A stretch of DNA of 64,000 nt from Verrucomicrobiota bacterium (GCA_003218375.1 QHNH01000016.1:21979-85978), one strand, 5' to 3'. Counted from the stretch's first letter, positions 7,352 to 15,954 are shown. Program-made: numbers and translations. Notes: generated from the sequence alone by a model not told the origin.

Positions 7352-8365
7352 ATGGCTGAGAATCGAAAGCTGGGGCTCGGGTGTCTCACCATCTTTCTCG
7401 CGGTGGCGCTTTGCGCCAGCGTGTTCATCAATCTCGTCCTGGCCGCAACCGCATTTCGCCGCTTCGGTGGAGGCCCGCAGTTCGAAGAGCCGACGCCGTC
7501 GTTTCGGGAAGTCATTGTGCAACGCGGCGCGCGCGGGAGCGGCGACAAGATCGCGGTGATCACAATGCGCGGCCTGATCAGCTCGTCCCTGCCGGGCAAC
7601 GTGGGGGACACGATGGTGGAAGACATGCGACTCGCGCTCCAGCAGGCGCGCGATGACGACCACGTCCGGGCGATCGTGCTGGAAATCGATTCGCCCGGCG
7701 GAGAAGTAACCGCGTCGGATGTTATCTACAACTGGGTGGTCAAGACGCGCGCGAAAAAGCCGGTGATTATCTACATGGATTCGCTCGCGGCTTCGGGCGG
7801 ATATTACGTCGCCTGCGGCGGGAAATACTTGATGGCGAACGAGACGACGATTACTGGCAGCATCGGCGTTATCATCCAAACGCTGAACTACGAACAGCTT
7901 TTCAACAAGGTCGGCCTCGCCTCGGTGGTCTTCAAAAGCGGGAAGTTCAAGGACATGCTGAGCGGGACGCGTCCGGTCACTCCAGAAGAACGCGAATACA
8001 TTCAGAACTTTGTGATGAAAACCTATGACAAATTTCTTGGGATCGTCGCGCGCGAACGGAATCTGCCCGCGGACGGGCTCCGTAATTCCGTGGCCGACGG
8101 CCGCATCCTCTCCGGGAAAGACGCGCTCGATAACAAGTTGATCGACGCGGTGGGCCAGATCGAAGACGCGTTCGTGAAGGCGAAGGAACTCGGTCACGCG
8201 CCTGGGGCGACGATCGTGAAATACGGGCCGCCGTTTAGCTTCGGTCGTTTATTGCGGGCCTTCGGCAGCACGGACAACAAGATCGAGCTGACGCTGCCGA
8301 AGCAGTTGATGCCGCAGCTGGAAACGGGGCGCGCTTACTTTTTGCCGAGCTTCTACGCTCCGTAG
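7352..8365 (+). CDS. sppA: Signal peptide peptidase SppA (S49 serine protease)
   Basis: A 337-residue protein with one N-terminal membrane helix (about residues 9-32) and a single S49 domain. The catalytic Ser is in MDSLAASGGYYVAC (Ser148) and the likely general-base Lys is in FKSGKFKDM (about Lys200), the spacing of the short Bacillus-type SppA. It cleaves remnant signal peptides and other membrane-held peptides, with the active site outside the cytoplasm. It opens the + strand operon that runs to 13737; the CPBP protease gene starts 15 bp later. Confidence 0.93.
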   Translation: MAENRKLGLGCLTIFLAVALCASVFINLVLAATAFRRFGGGPQFEEPTPSFREVIVQRGARGSGDKIAVITMRGLISSSLPGNVGDTMVEDMRLALQQARDDDHVRAIVLEIDSPGGEVTASDVIYNWVVKTRAKKPVIIYMDSLAASGGYYVACGGKYLMANETTITGSIGVIIQTLNYEQLFNKVGLASVVFKSGKFKDMLSGTRPVTPEEREYIQNFVMKTYDKFLGIVARERNLPADGLRNSVADGRILSGKDALDNKLIDAVGQIEDAFVKAKELGHAPGATIVKYGPPFSFGRLLRAFGSTDNKIELTLPKQLMPQLETGRAYFLPSFYAP

Positions 8366-8380
8366 GACGCGCCGCGCCGC

Positions 8381-9193
8381 ATGACCGTGGATGGTTTTTT
8401 CCCGGCGCTGAGCGCTGTTTTCTACGCGCTCTTTCTCGTGGCGGGCGTTTACATTTACGCCTCGCTCATCCGGCAAATCGCGGCGCGGCCGCCCTATTCC
8501 GAGCCGCCGCCGCTGCGCACGTTTGGCTGGCCCGAAGCGATCCTCGCGGTTTTTCTCGCTTTCTTTTTTCTGCTGAGTCTTTCGGGAGGCTCGACGCATA
8601 ATGCTTCGCGGATTGGAAATCGCGAGCTGATCGCGAGCGCGGCGTTTACGATTGGCCTGCTCCTGGCGCTCGCCGGGTTTCTTCGTCTGCGGCGCTTCGA
8701 TCTGGATTCGTTAGGCGGCTTTTCGAAAATCGGATTCTTCCGGACCGCGATCACGGCTGGAATTTTCATCCTGGCCTCCTACCCGCTCATTTTTTTGGCT
8801 GACGTTGCCACCCAGCGAATGCTGCGCGGGGCGCCGCCGCAACAGCCGATCGTCGAGATGTTCAACGAGTCGAGCACGCTGGAGCAACGCATTCTTATCA
8901 TCGTGCTCGCTGTTTCGCTCGCGCCGCTGGCCGAGGAATTTATCTTCCGCTTTTTCATCTACGGCGTCCTGAAGCGCTATCTCGGGAAAGTCGTCGCCGT
9001 CATGGCGAGTGCGCTGCTTTTCGCCGCGGTTCACGCGCATTTGCCCTCATTCGCGCCGTTGTTTGTCCTCGGAAGCTGCCTCGCCGTGGCCTATGAGTGG
9101 AGCGGTTCCATTCTCGTTCCGATGACGATGCATGCGCTCTTTAACGCCACCACCCTTACGGCTCTCGCCTTTCAGGAACACAGTCAGCCATGA
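8381..9193 (+). CDS. CPBP-family intramembrane metalloprotease
   Basis: A 270-residue polytopic membrane protein. The ABI/CAAX-protease signature is present: LAEEFIFRFFIYGVLKR (EExxxR), then FAAVHAHLPSFAP and a final MTMHALFN, which give the Glu/His residues expected to bind the metal. About eight hydrophobic segments are visible. Family members cleave within membranes or act in bacteriocin immunity and protein processing; the substrate here is unknown. The ATG of thiL overlaps its stop codon (ATGA at 9190-9193). Confidence 0.88.
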   Translation: MTVDGFFPALSAVFYALFLVAGVYIYASLIRQIAARPPYSEPPPLRTFGWPEAILAVFLAFFFLLSLSGGSTHNASRIGNRELIASAAFTIGLLLALAGFLRLRRFDLDSLGGFSKIGFFRTAITAGIFILASYPLIFLADVATQRMLRGAPPQQPIVEMFNESSTLEQRILIIVLAVSLAPLAEEFIFRFFIYGVLKRYLGKVVAVMASALLFAAVHAHLPSFAPLFVLGSCLAVAYEWSGSILVPMTMHALFNATTLTALAFQEHSQP

Positions 9194-10086
9194 ATCTGCG
9201 GGCCCTCGGCGAGGACCGGTTGCTCGATCGACTGTTGCCGGACCTTCCGCGCAATGCCGGGGTCGTGCTCGGGGCGGGTGACGATTGCGCGGTTGTGGAA
9301 TCGGGGAAACCCGGCCTGCTCCACCTGCTCAAGACCGATTGCCTCGTGGAAGGAATTCATTTTGCGAAAAGTAGTCCGCCGCAGCAGGTCGGATGGAAGG
9401 CGATGGCGCGGCCGCTCAGCGATTTCGCCGCGATGTCGGGCGTGCCCCAGTTCGCGCTCGTCACGCTGATCGTGCCCGCGCGCAGAACCATCTCCTGGGT
9501 GCGGCAGCTCTATCGCGGCATTGAAAAAGTGGCCCGCAAGTTTGAGGTCGCGGTCGTCGGCGGCGAGACCAGCAACATCAAGGGGCCGGCCGTGATTTCA
9601 ATCAGCATCACCGGCTTTGTGGAACGGAAACGCTGGGTCGGCCGCGCCGGTGGCAAAGCGGGCGACGAGCTTTTTGTCACCGGCCGGCTCGGGGGATCGC
9701 TCCGAGGGCACCATCTGAAGTTTGTCCCGCGGATCGACGAATCGCGCTGGCTCACAAAGAATTTTCCGATCCACGCCATGATGGATTTGAGTGACGGACT
9801 TGGAACGGATTTGCCGCGCCTCGCGCGGGCCAGCCGCGTCGGCTTCGAAGTGGACGAAACGGCGCTGCCGTTGAATCGCGGCTGCACCATTCGCGAGGCC
9901 ATCTCCGACGGAGAAGATTACGAATTGCTCTTCGCGATCTCACCGCGTCACAGCGCGCGGTTGCAAAAAAGCTGGCGCAAGAGATTCCTGAAAGTCGGGC
10001 TAACCCGCATCGGCCGGTTGAATCAAAAATCAAAAATCAAAAATCAAAAATTCCCCGTCGGTTATGTTCATTTCAAACAGCGTTGA
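9190..10086 (+). CDS. thiL: Thiamine-monophosphate kinase ThiL
   Basis: A 298-residue member of the PurM/ThiL ATP-binding superfamily. GAGDDCAVV near the N terminus, LLKTDCLVEGIHF, GGETSN, and MDLSDGLGTDLPRLAR are the metal/ATP and substrate loops. It phosphorylates thiamine phosphate to thiamine diphosphate. Near the C terminus a 7-nt tandem repeat (ATCAAAA x4, 10022-10049) adds QKSKIKNQK between the conserved IGRL and the terminal GYVHF. Its 3' end overlaps tsaE by 23 nt. Loss or gain of one unit would shift the frame of the last ~15 codons. Confidence 0.93.
   Translation: MNLRALGEDRLLDRLLPDLPRNAGVVLGAGDDCAVVESGKPGLLHLLKTDCLVEGIHFAKSSPPQQVGWKAMARPLSDFAAMSGVPQFALVTLIVPARRTISWVRQLYRGIEKVARKFEVAVVGGETSNIKGPAVISISITGFVERKRWVGRAGGKAGDELFVTGRLGGSLRGHHLKFVPRIDESRWLTKNFPIHAMMDLSDGLGTDLPRLARASRVGFEVDETALPLNRGCTIREAISDGEDYELLFAISPRHSARLQKSWRKRFLKVGLTRIGRLNQKSKIKNQKFPVGYVHFKQR
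10022..10049 (+). repeat. Heptamer tandem repeat (ATCAAAA)x4 in thiL
   Basis: Four perfect 7-nt units lie inside the thiL reading frame, just before the tsaE start at 10064. There is no inverted partner nearby, unlike the other heptamer arrays in this window. The repeat is AT-rich in a GC-rich gene and adds a short Lys/Gln/Asn stretch to the protein. Confidence 0.95.
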
Positions 10087-10480
10087 GCAAACAATCGCGG
10101 CTGGGCGGACTTACGGCGAGAAGGCGCGTCGGGGCGATGTGTTCGCGCTGCGCGGCGATCTGGGTGCGGGGAAAACGCAATTCGTGAAGGGATTCGTCGC
10201 GGGCCTGGGCAGCAACGCCGACGTTACGAGCCCCACGTTCGTCCTCCTCCACGAATACGGCGACGGCCGATTGCCGGTTTTTCATTTCGATTTTTACCGG
10301 GTCGAGAGCCGCGAAGCGTTGTCGCGCATCGGCTTCGACGATTACATTTTCGGTGACGGCGTTTCCCTGATCGAATGGGCCGATCGGTTTTCCGCTCTCA
10401 TTCCGAGCCGCGCGAAGTGGCTTTCGTTTGAGCTGAAGGATGAAAACACTCGCGTGATCACCGAGGGAGTGGCGCGATGA
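10064..10480 (+). CDS. tsaE: tRNA t6A biosynthesis ATPase TsaE
   Basis: A 138-residue P-loop protein. GDLGAGKTQFVKG is the Walker A motif, TSPTFVLLHEY the switch-like region and HFDFYRVES the motif typical of TsaE/YjeE. With TsaB, TsaC and TsaD it makes N6-threonylcarbamoyladenosine at position 37 of ANN-decoding tRNAs. The adjacent tsaB (4-nt ATGA overlap) is its functional partner. The start overlaps the end of thiL by 23 nt. Confidence 0.94.
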   Translation: MFISNSVEQTIAAGRTYGEKARRGDVFALRGDLGAGKTQFVKGFVAGLGSNADVTSPTFVLLHEYGDGRLPVFHFDFYRVESREALSRIGFDDYIFGDGVSLIEWADRFSALIPSRAKWLSFELKDENTRVITEGVAR

Positions 10481-11097
10481 AAACGCTGGCGCTGGAAGTG
10501 TCCACGGCCCAAGGGAGCATCGCCTGGCGCGAAGATGGCGAGGCGTTGTTCGATGCCCAGTTTGCCGCCGACCGCAAGCACTCCGGCGCATTTTTTGAAA
10601 ACGTGGAACAGTGCCTGGAACGGTTTGGCCGGCCGGAACAAATCATCGTGGGCCTCGGGCCGGGTTCTTACGCCGGCGTGCGCATCGCGATCGCTACTGC
10701 TCTCGGCTTGCGCTCAGCGGCGAAGGCGAAACTTACTGGAATTCCGTCGGTGTGCGCGCTCGATGTCGAAACCGCGGACTACTGCGTGATCGGCGACGCG
10801 CGGCGGCAATCGTTCTTCTTCGCCAAAATCGAAGGTGGAAGACTGACAGAAGGACCGGCTCTCAAAACGCCGGCGGAATTGGAGACGACGATCGAGGAAT
10901 TGAAGATCCCCGTCTACGCTTCCGAAGCCTTGCCGCAATTTTCGGTCGCGAAACTGGCTTATCCTGCCGCCGGCCGTCTGGCGGAAATTGCTCGCCTATA
11001 CTCTGGCAATATCGACGCCGCTCTGGAACCGATTTACCTTCGCGAGCCGCATATTACCGTCGCGAAAGCGACCCCCGGATTCGCGCCTACAAGATGA
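10477..11097 (+). CDS. tsaB: tRNA t6A biosynthesis protein TsaB
   Basis: A 206-residue ASKHA-fold protein. LALEVSTAQGSIAW at the N terminus and VGLGPGSYAGVRIAIATALGL are diagnostic of TsaB/YeaZ, the non-catalytic partner of TsaD. It overlaps tsaE by 4 nt at its start and alr by 4 nt at its end, so all three are translationally coupled. Slightly shorter than the usual ~230 residues but with the conserved N-terminal lobe intact. Confidence 0.93.
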   Translation: MKTLALEVSTAQGSIAWREDGEALFDAQFAADRKHSGAFFENVEQCLERFGRPEQIIVGLGPGSYAGVRIAIATALGLRSAAKAKLTGIPSVCALDVETADYCVIGDARRQSFFFAKIEGGRLTEGPALKTPAELETTIEELKIPVYASEALPQFSVAKLAYPAAGRLAEIARLYSGNIDAALEPIYLREPHITVAKATPGFAPTR

Positions 11098-12191
11098 ACT
11101 CGAAAGAAATTTATCGATGCTGGGCCGAAATCGATCGCAGTGCGCTGCTCCACAATCTCGGCGCCGTCCGCGAACGGATCGGCACGGCTGACGTCCTCGC
11201 GGTGGTCAAAGCAAACGCCTACGGGCACGGGTTGGTCGGCGTGTCCGAAACAGTCGCGAGCGAGGTCCAGCTCTACGGTGTCGCAAACCTGGAGGAAGCG
11301 ATCGCGCTTCGAACAGCGGGATTGCCGCATCCGGTCATCATCCTCGGACCTGCTCTGCCGGGCGAACGATCGGCCATCGTCGAGCGCGAATTCATTCCCA
11401 CCGTCTCAACGATCGAAGAAGCGCAGGCGTTCGATCGAATCGGGCCGGTTTCGATCAATTTCAAAGTCGACACCGGCATGGGTCGGATGGGCGTGCCCGA
11501 AATCGAAAGCCTTGCTGTGTTCAAGAAAGTGTCCGGGTTCGGCAATCTGCGCGTCCATAGCGTTTCGACTCACATGCCGGTTTCAAACGAGGATGCTGCC
11601 TACACTCGCGACCAGCTCGTCCGGTTTCGCAAGGTCCTGGAGCAATTTCGCGCCGAAGTTCCAGGCGATTACAAGGCGCACGTCTTGCAAAGCGCCGGGA
11701 CGCTCGCGTTCAACGAGACCCCGCACGAAATCGTGCGCGCGGGCGTGATGCTCTATGGAGTTTCCCCTTTGCCGGAATTCCAGAAGCTCCTGCGACCGGC
11801 GATGGTGTGGAAGACGCGCATCGCACTGATCCGCAATATGCCGGCCGGGCACGGCATCAGTTACGGCCGCAGTTTCATCACGCCGCGCGAGATGCGGGTG
11901 GCGACGTTATCGGCCGGTTACGCCGATGGTTATCCGCGCCACCTGTCGAATCGCGACGCGGCGGTGCTCGTGCGCGGAAAACGCTGCCCGCTGCTGGGCC
12001 GGGTGACGATGGACCTGATGATGATCGACGTTTCGCAGATCAAAGATGCGGCGGTCGGCGACGAGGTGGTCTTGATGGGCCGCCAAGGCGACGAGGAAAT
12101 TTCCACAACCGAACTAGCGGAGCGCGCGGACACGATCACGTGGGAAATCATCACGCGAATTGGCAGCCGGGTGCGGCGTGTGTATGTGTGA
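11094..12191 (+). CDS. alr: Alanine racemase
   Basis: I chose the ATG at 11094, which overlaps the tsaB stop; the frame is open far upstream but that part is tsaB coding sequence in another frame. The 365-residue protein has the PLP Lys39 in VVKANAYGHG and the opposing catalytic Tyr257 in GHGISYGRSF, plus the C-terminal beta domain (GRVTMDLMMIDVS). It interconverts L- and D-alanine for peptidoglycan. Linkage of alr to tsaE/tsaB is common in bacteria. Confidence 0.95.
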   Translation: MNSKEIYRCWAEIDRSALLHNLGAVRERIGTADVLAVVKANAYGHGLVGVSETVASEVQLYGVANLEEAIALRTAGLPHPVIILGPALPGERSAIVEREFIPTVSTIEEAQAFDRIGPVSINFKVDTGMGRMGVPEIESLAVFKKVSGFGNLRVHSVSTHMPVSNEDAAYTRDQLVRFRKVLEQFRAEVPGDYKAHVLQSAGTLAFNETPHEIVRAGVMLYGVSPLPEFQKLLRPAMVWKTRIALIRNMPAGHGISYGRSFITPREMRVATLSAGYADGYPRHLSNRDAAVLVRGKRCPLLGRVTMDLMMIDVSQIKDAAVGDEVVLMGRQGDEEISTTELAERADTITWEIITRIGSRVRRVYV

Positions 12192-12196
12192 GTGAG

Positions 12197-12562
12197 ATGT
12201 TCCAGATCATCTTCAACGAGCTGAGCGCCGCGGAAATGGCGGCGTTGCCGAAATCGTTGCAGCTCGATTTGCTGGCGGAATTCCAAATCCTTCCCGAGGA
12301 CCTCGACAATCTCGACACCAGCCGCTTCGGCGTAATCGAGCGCGAAGGGAAGAAGCTGCATCGTTATCGCGCGAAGGAATATCGAATCTATTTCGAGCGG
12401 ACGCCGGAGGGCATCCGGGTCCACCGCGTCCTGCACAAGAACACGTTTCGTGATTTCCTTTTCCGCAGCAAACTTCCGATGGCGGAAGACGACCAGCTCG
12501 GCAAGAACCGCGAATTTTGGAAGCTGATCGAGCAAGGCGAGCGGACCCGGAAGACATCGTGA
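12197..12562 (+). CDS. RelE-like protein without a visible antitoxin
   Basis: A 121-residue protein beginning MFQIIFNELSAAEMAALPKS. The middle (FGVIEREGKKLHRYRAKEYRIYFERTPEGIRVHRVLHK) follows the RelE/ParE-superfamily strand pattern 'RY R...YRIYFE...G I.VHRV'. It starts 5 nt after alr and its stop overlaps the GTG of the desulfurase-like gene, so it is embedded in a housekeeping operon. No antitoxin-like gene is adjacent, which argues for a domesticated regulator or RNA-binding role over an active toxin. Function is inference from fold resemblance. Confidence 0.65.
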   Translation: MFQIIFNELSAAEMAALPKSLQLDLLAEFQILPEDLDNLDTSRFGVIEREGKKLHRYRAKEYRIYFERTPEGIRVHRVLHKNTFRDFLFRSKLPMAEDDQLGKNREFWKLIEQGERTRKTS

Positions 12563-13737
12563 TCGCCCAGCTCGTCGCGGACGAAAAGCTGCGTCAGCGC
12601 GAGTTCCCCATCTGCACGCGCAAGATTTATTGCGCGCACGCCGCCGATGCGCCGCTGCCGCGACGGGTGGCCGAGGCGATGCGGGAATCGATCGAGCGCG
12701 CCTCGGTCGATGCGCGAAATTACGAGAACGAGCTGGCGCGCATTGAGGAAACGAGGGCGCTGGTGGCGCGGTTGCTGGGCTGTGAGACAGACGAGATCGC
12801 ATTCACGGGTCCGACGGCGAGCGGACTGAACACTGTCGCGAACGGACTCGACTGGAACCCGGGCGACGAGGTCGTCTGTTACCTCGATGATTATCCGGCA
12901 AACGTTTATCCCTGGCTCGCGCTCGAACGGCACGGGGTGAAGCCGGTGCTCCTCGAAACGGCGCGCATCGGGGAAATCACGCCGGAAATTGTCGAGCGCG
13001 CGCTGACAAAACGAACCAAACTCGTCGCGCTCGCCAGCGCGAATTATATCAGCGGCTATCGCATCGATCTCGACGCGATCGGGACGCTGTGCGCGGAGCG
13101 CGGCGTTTTGTTTTCCGTCGATGCCATCCAGACGATGGGCGTCTTTCCGGTTCCGTTGCAGCAGGTCGATTTCGCCAGCGCCGGCGCCCAGAAATGGATG
13201 CTCGGCCCTTCGGGCGCGGGAATCCTGTTTGTAAAGAAAAGCCGGCACGACCTGTTGCGCCCGCCGCTTATCGGCGGCTGGAACGTCGTGTCGCCGAACT
13301 TCATTTCCCAACGCGAGGTCGAATTCGAAACCGGCGGCCGGAAATTCGAACCGGGCGCCTACACCCACAGCGTCCTAGCTGGGTTAAGGGCGGCGGCGGA
13401 ACTTCTATTGGAAGCGGGACCGCAGGAAGTCTCGCAGCAAATCAGCGCGCTGCTCCAGGCATTGCAAGATGGAATCGCACCGGCCGGCTTCGAGTTTCTC
13501 ACCCCGATGGAAGAGAAGAATCGCTGCGGGATTTTAACGTTTCGTCATCCCCAAATCGCATCCGAGCGGTTCGCTGATGCGTTAACGGAAAACGATATCG
13601 TGGTCTCGCTGCGTTACGATCGTGCGAATCGCGGCTGGCTGCGAGTCAGCCCGCATTTTTACAATACGGACGCCGAGATGGCGAAGATCGCGGAGCTGTT
13701 ACTCGACGGTGTAGAGGCGGCTGTCTCCAGCCGGTAA
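12559..13737 (+). CDS. Cysteine desulfurase-like class V aminotransferase
   Basis: The GTG at 12559 (392 residues) overlaps the previous stop and follows GGAAGAC; a frame extension upstream to 12517 lacks homology. The PLP Lys212 is in SAGAQKWMLGPSG, with the cofactor Asp/Gln in SVDAIQTMGV. The fold and motifs match NifS/Csd-like enzymes that act on cysteine, or related lyases such as isopenicillin-N epimerase-type proteins. No catalytic Cys loop is obvious near the C terminus, so the exact reaction is uncertain. The last residues (EAAVSSR) are encoded by an inverted repeat that starts at 13708. Confidence 0.83.
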   Translation: MIAQLVADEKLRQREFPICTRKIYCAHAADAPLPRRVAEAMRESIERASVDARNYENELARIEETRALVARLLGCETDEIAFTGPTASGLNTVANGLDWNPGDEVVCYLDDYPANVYPWLALERHGVKPVLLETARIGEITPEIVERALTKRTKLVALASANYISGYRIDLDAIGTLCAERGVLFSVDAIQTMGVFPVPLQQVDFASAGAQKWMLGPSGAGILFVKKSRHDLLRPPLIGGWNVVSPNFISQREVEFETGGRKFEPGAYTHSVLAGLRAAAELLLEAGPQEVSQQISALLQALQDGIAPAGFEFLTPMEEKNRCGILTFRHPQIASERFADALTENDIVVSLRYDRANRGWLRVSPHFYNTDAEMAKIAELLLDGVEAAVSSR

Positions 13738-13776
13738 TCGCCAAATTCCGCGGGTGAGGACACCCGCCGCTACACC
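13708..13776. repeat. Inverted repeat, family F (GTGTAGAGGCGG type)
   Basis: The left arm GGTGTAGAGGCGGCTGTCTC pairs with GGACACCCGCCGCTACACC at 13758-13776. The left arm codes for the end of the desulfurase-like protein and the right arm touches the rpsR stop codon. The two genes converge here, so the element is placed where a bidirectional terminator would be useful. Confidence 0.8.
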
Positions 13777-14015
13777 TACTTCATCAGCAGCACGGAACGG
13801 CTGCGTTTGATTTCGCGCGTGATCTTGCGGTGCATGTGCGCGGGCATGCCGGTGACGCGGCGGGGCAAAATCTTGCCGCTCTCGGTCACGAATTTCTTCA
13901 GCAGGTCGGGATTTTTGTAATCGATCGCTTCCGTGGCGATATCGATGCGCCGGCGCGGCATGGTGCGGTTGGCGCGGCGAAAAGCGGAACGGCGCTTGGC
14001 GGTTTTCGGTTGCAT
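13776..14015 (-). CDS. rpsR: 30S ribosomal protein bS18
   Basis: A 79-residue basic protein with the S18 core: [43 protein letters not shown], in which the LPRRVTG and KI..EIKR.R elements are diagnostic. It binds S6 and 16S rRNA in the 30S platform. It follows rpmG by 6 nt on the - strand, so rpmG and rpsR form a ribosomal pair downstream of the DksA-like gene. Confidence 0.96.
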   Translation of the reverse strand: MQPKTAKRRSAFRRANRTMPRRRIDIATEAIDYKNPDLLKKFVTESGKILPRRVTGMPAHMHRKITREIKRSRSVLLMK

Positions 14016-14021
14016 GGCTGG

Positions 14022-14195
14022 TTATCTCGTCTCGCGATGGAGCGTGTGCCGCTTCAAAAACGGATTGTATTTCTTTTTCTCGAGCCGGTTCGGTGTGCGC
14101 GGGCTCTTCTTGTTGCGCGTCGTCATGTAACGGGAAACCGGCTGGCCGAGCGCCTTCGCTTCCGTGCATTCGAGCGTGATGATTTCCTGCGCCAT
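14022..14195 (-). CDS. rpmG: 50S ribosomal protein bL33
   Basis: A 57-residue protein read from the ATG at 14195: [37 protein letters not shown] and [16 protein letters not shown]. The TTRNKK..P.RLE.KKYNP.L..H pattern is the L33 signature. The CxxC zinc pairs of the zinc-binding form are absent, so it is the C-minus variant. It lies 7 nt after the DksA-like gene and 6 nt before rpsR. Confidence 0.96.
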   Translation of the reverse strand: MAQEIITLECTEAKALGQPVSRYMTTRNKKSPRTPNRLEKKKYNPFLKRHTLHRETR

Positions 14196-14202
14196 AAATT
14201 AT

Positions 14203-14949
14203 TTATTCCTTGCTCTCGTCCGGCTTGGCTTCTTCTTCCTCGCCCTCGGCGCCTTCCTCCTCGGTCAGGCCGAAGAGGGATGTGACCGATTGGCGGACGC
14301 GCGAAGCCTTGTTCTGCTTTTCGAGCTGCGATTGGCACTCGACGGTGAAGCGCGCGAACGGGATCGCTTCGAGCCGCGCGTGCGAGATTGGTTTGCCCGA
14401 CATCTCGCAAATGCCGTAGGTGCCGAGCTCGATCCGCTTCAACGCCTGGTCGATTTCATAAAGCGCGTCCTGTTCCTGCGAAAGCAGGCTGAGCGCGAAA
14501 TCGCGATCGTAAGCGTCGCTGCCGGCATCTGCCTGGTGCATGCCGAACGCGGAAGCTTCGCTACCCTCGGCGCGCGAGCGGAGATTGTCCTTCGCCACGC
14601 CGGCCATGGAATCCACCATCGCGTCGCGCAATTGGAGGAGCTTGTCCTTCTGTCCGCGCACGAACGGGTCGAGCTTGCGTTTCTTGTGATTCTTGGTCGC
14701 GAGAATTTCGTGCTTCGCGTTATTGGAACCGAAATGTTTCCGGGCCCCGTTCGCCTTGAGGGATTTTGCCGGCCGAGCTGCTACCTTCTTCGGCGCCTTG
14801 GCCGCAGGCCTCTTCGCCGCGCGGGCGGTTTTCTTCGCCGGCTTCGACGGCCTGGCCTGCGCCCTGGCTTTCGGGCGCGAGGCTTTCTTCGCCGGGCTTT
14901 TCGATTTCGCAGGCTTTCTCGAACTCTTTTTCTTCGCGGAACTGGCCAT
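14203..14949 (-). CDS. DksA/TraR-family protein with histone-H1-like N-terminal tail
   Basis: A 248-residue protein. Residues 1-75 are an Ala/Lys/Pro-rich tail (AKKKSSRKPAKSKSPAKKAS and similar) like the C-terminal tail of histone H1. Residues ~90-225 form the DksA/TraR module: a coiled-coil hairpin (SLLSQEQDALYEIDQALKRIELGTYG) and a zinc-finger region with only two of the four usual Cys (GICEMSGKPISHARLEAIPFARF, then VECQ). A Glu-rich tail closes it. DksA-like proteins bind RNA polymerase through the secondary channel; the basic tail suggests DNA or RNA binding as well. It heads the rpmG-rpsR unit. Confidence 0.85.
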   Translation of the reverse strand: MASSAKKKSSRKPAKSKSPAKKASRPKARAQARPSKPAKKTARAAKRPAAKAPKKVAARPAKSLKANGARKHFGSNNAKHEILATKNHKKRKLDPFVRGQKDKLLQLRDAMVDSMAGVAKDNLRSRAEGSEASAFGMHQADAGSDAYDRDFALSLLSQEQDALYEIDQALKRIELGTYGICEMSGKPISHARLEAIPFARFTVECQSQLEKQNKASRVRQSVTSLFGLTEEEGAEGEEEEAKPDESKE

Positions 14950-15072
14950 AATTTGGAAGACGCCCTTGTTAGCTGGACGCGAGCGGAGGCTTACTAAAGA
15001 ACATTTCCAGCGGGGCGCAAGGAGAGATTTCCCCGCTAAATGCGAGCGAAAAGAGGCCTTTTTCGAAGGGCG

Positions 15073-15867
15073 TTACGAGCTCGCGCTGGAATAATGGCGC
15101 AGGGCGAATCGCCAAAAAATCCGGGAGAGAAAAAACGCGACCGATCCTGCGATCATGAGATGCAACATCAGCCAGGCCGGTTGATCGAGCGGCTTGATCA
15201 AGAGCCGCGCGGGAATGTTCGCCACGATCACGACCGGAATGATCCAGCCGAAAATGAAGCGGAAAAGGCGCGGGAAAATCACGTCGGGATAGCGCGCGAT
15301 GTGGAGGAAATTGAAGTAGCCATAGACGAGCCCCTGCGCCCGGACGATCCAGAAACTGATCGCGGCCAGCGTGAGCATGATCGAGTAATGGACCGCCACG
15401 CCGAAGCAGAGGGCCACCAGATAAAGCGCGATCAGGCCGAGGCCCGGGACGACTTGCAGCTTCGTCAGCGCGACGATCACGACGATGCCGCCGAGGATCG
15501 CGTTCAACACGCTGTCGAGTCCGAATTGTTTCGTGGAAACGGCGAACTGGCTGTCGATCGGGAGGACGAGGAGCGAATCGAGCCGACCGGTGCGGACCAG
15601 CTCCGGGATGTTGGAGACATTGACGAAGAAAAACGCCTGGAACAATTGCGCGATCATCTGGTGGGTCCCGATGAGGAGGATGACTTCCCACTTCGACCAA
15701 TCACCGATGTGATCGACCTGCCCGAAGATGATCCCGAAGAAAACGATCTGGCCGCAGAACCAGAGCACTTCCACGACCATCCAAAGAATGAAGTTCACCT
15801 TGAAGCTCAGCTCGCGGATGAGCGAGTTGCGCAGCATGATTCCCCAGATCTCAAGGTAGCGGCGCAT
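15073..15867 (-). CDS. ABC-2 type transporter permease
   Basis: A 264-residue protein with six predicted membrane segments, of the ABC2_membrane_6-like (DUF990-type) family, recognisable from the MRRYLEIWGIMLRNSLIRELSFKVNFI start, 'IPELVRTGRLDSLLVLPID' cytoplasmic loop and the final 'R.ALRHYSSASS' tail. Such permeases work as heteromeric pairs with a NatA-like ATPase. The likely partner permease is at 21128-21928; no matching ATPase is visible in this window. Substrate unknown. Confidence 0.85.
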   Translation of the reverse strand: MRRYLEIWGIMLRNSLIRELSFKVNFILWMVVEVLWFCGQIVFFGIIFGQVDHIGDWSKWEVILLIGTHQMIAQLFQAFFFVNVSNIPELVRTGRLDSLLVLPIDSQFAVSTKQFGLDSVLNAILGGIVVIVALTKLQVVPGLGLIALYLVALCFGVAVHYSIMLTLAAISFWIVRAQGLVYGYFNFLHIARYPDVIFPRLFRFIFGWIIPVVIVANIPARLLIKPLDQPAWLMLHLMIAGSVAFFLSRIFWRFALRHYSSASS

Positions 15868-15954
15868 GGGGTGCCTTCTGGCAGAGTGGCGAATTAGTCA
15901 ATGGCGTAGAAATCGCGGCCATCCCGAGCCGCACAAACGGCGAGGGATGGCTCC

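Noticed and set aside
15040-15897. Long + strand open frame of 285 codons opposite the ABC-2 permease
   Set aside because: It is rich in Asp/Glu/Arg/His with no fold, and is the antisense shadow of the membrane protein; the - strand frame has the family motifs.
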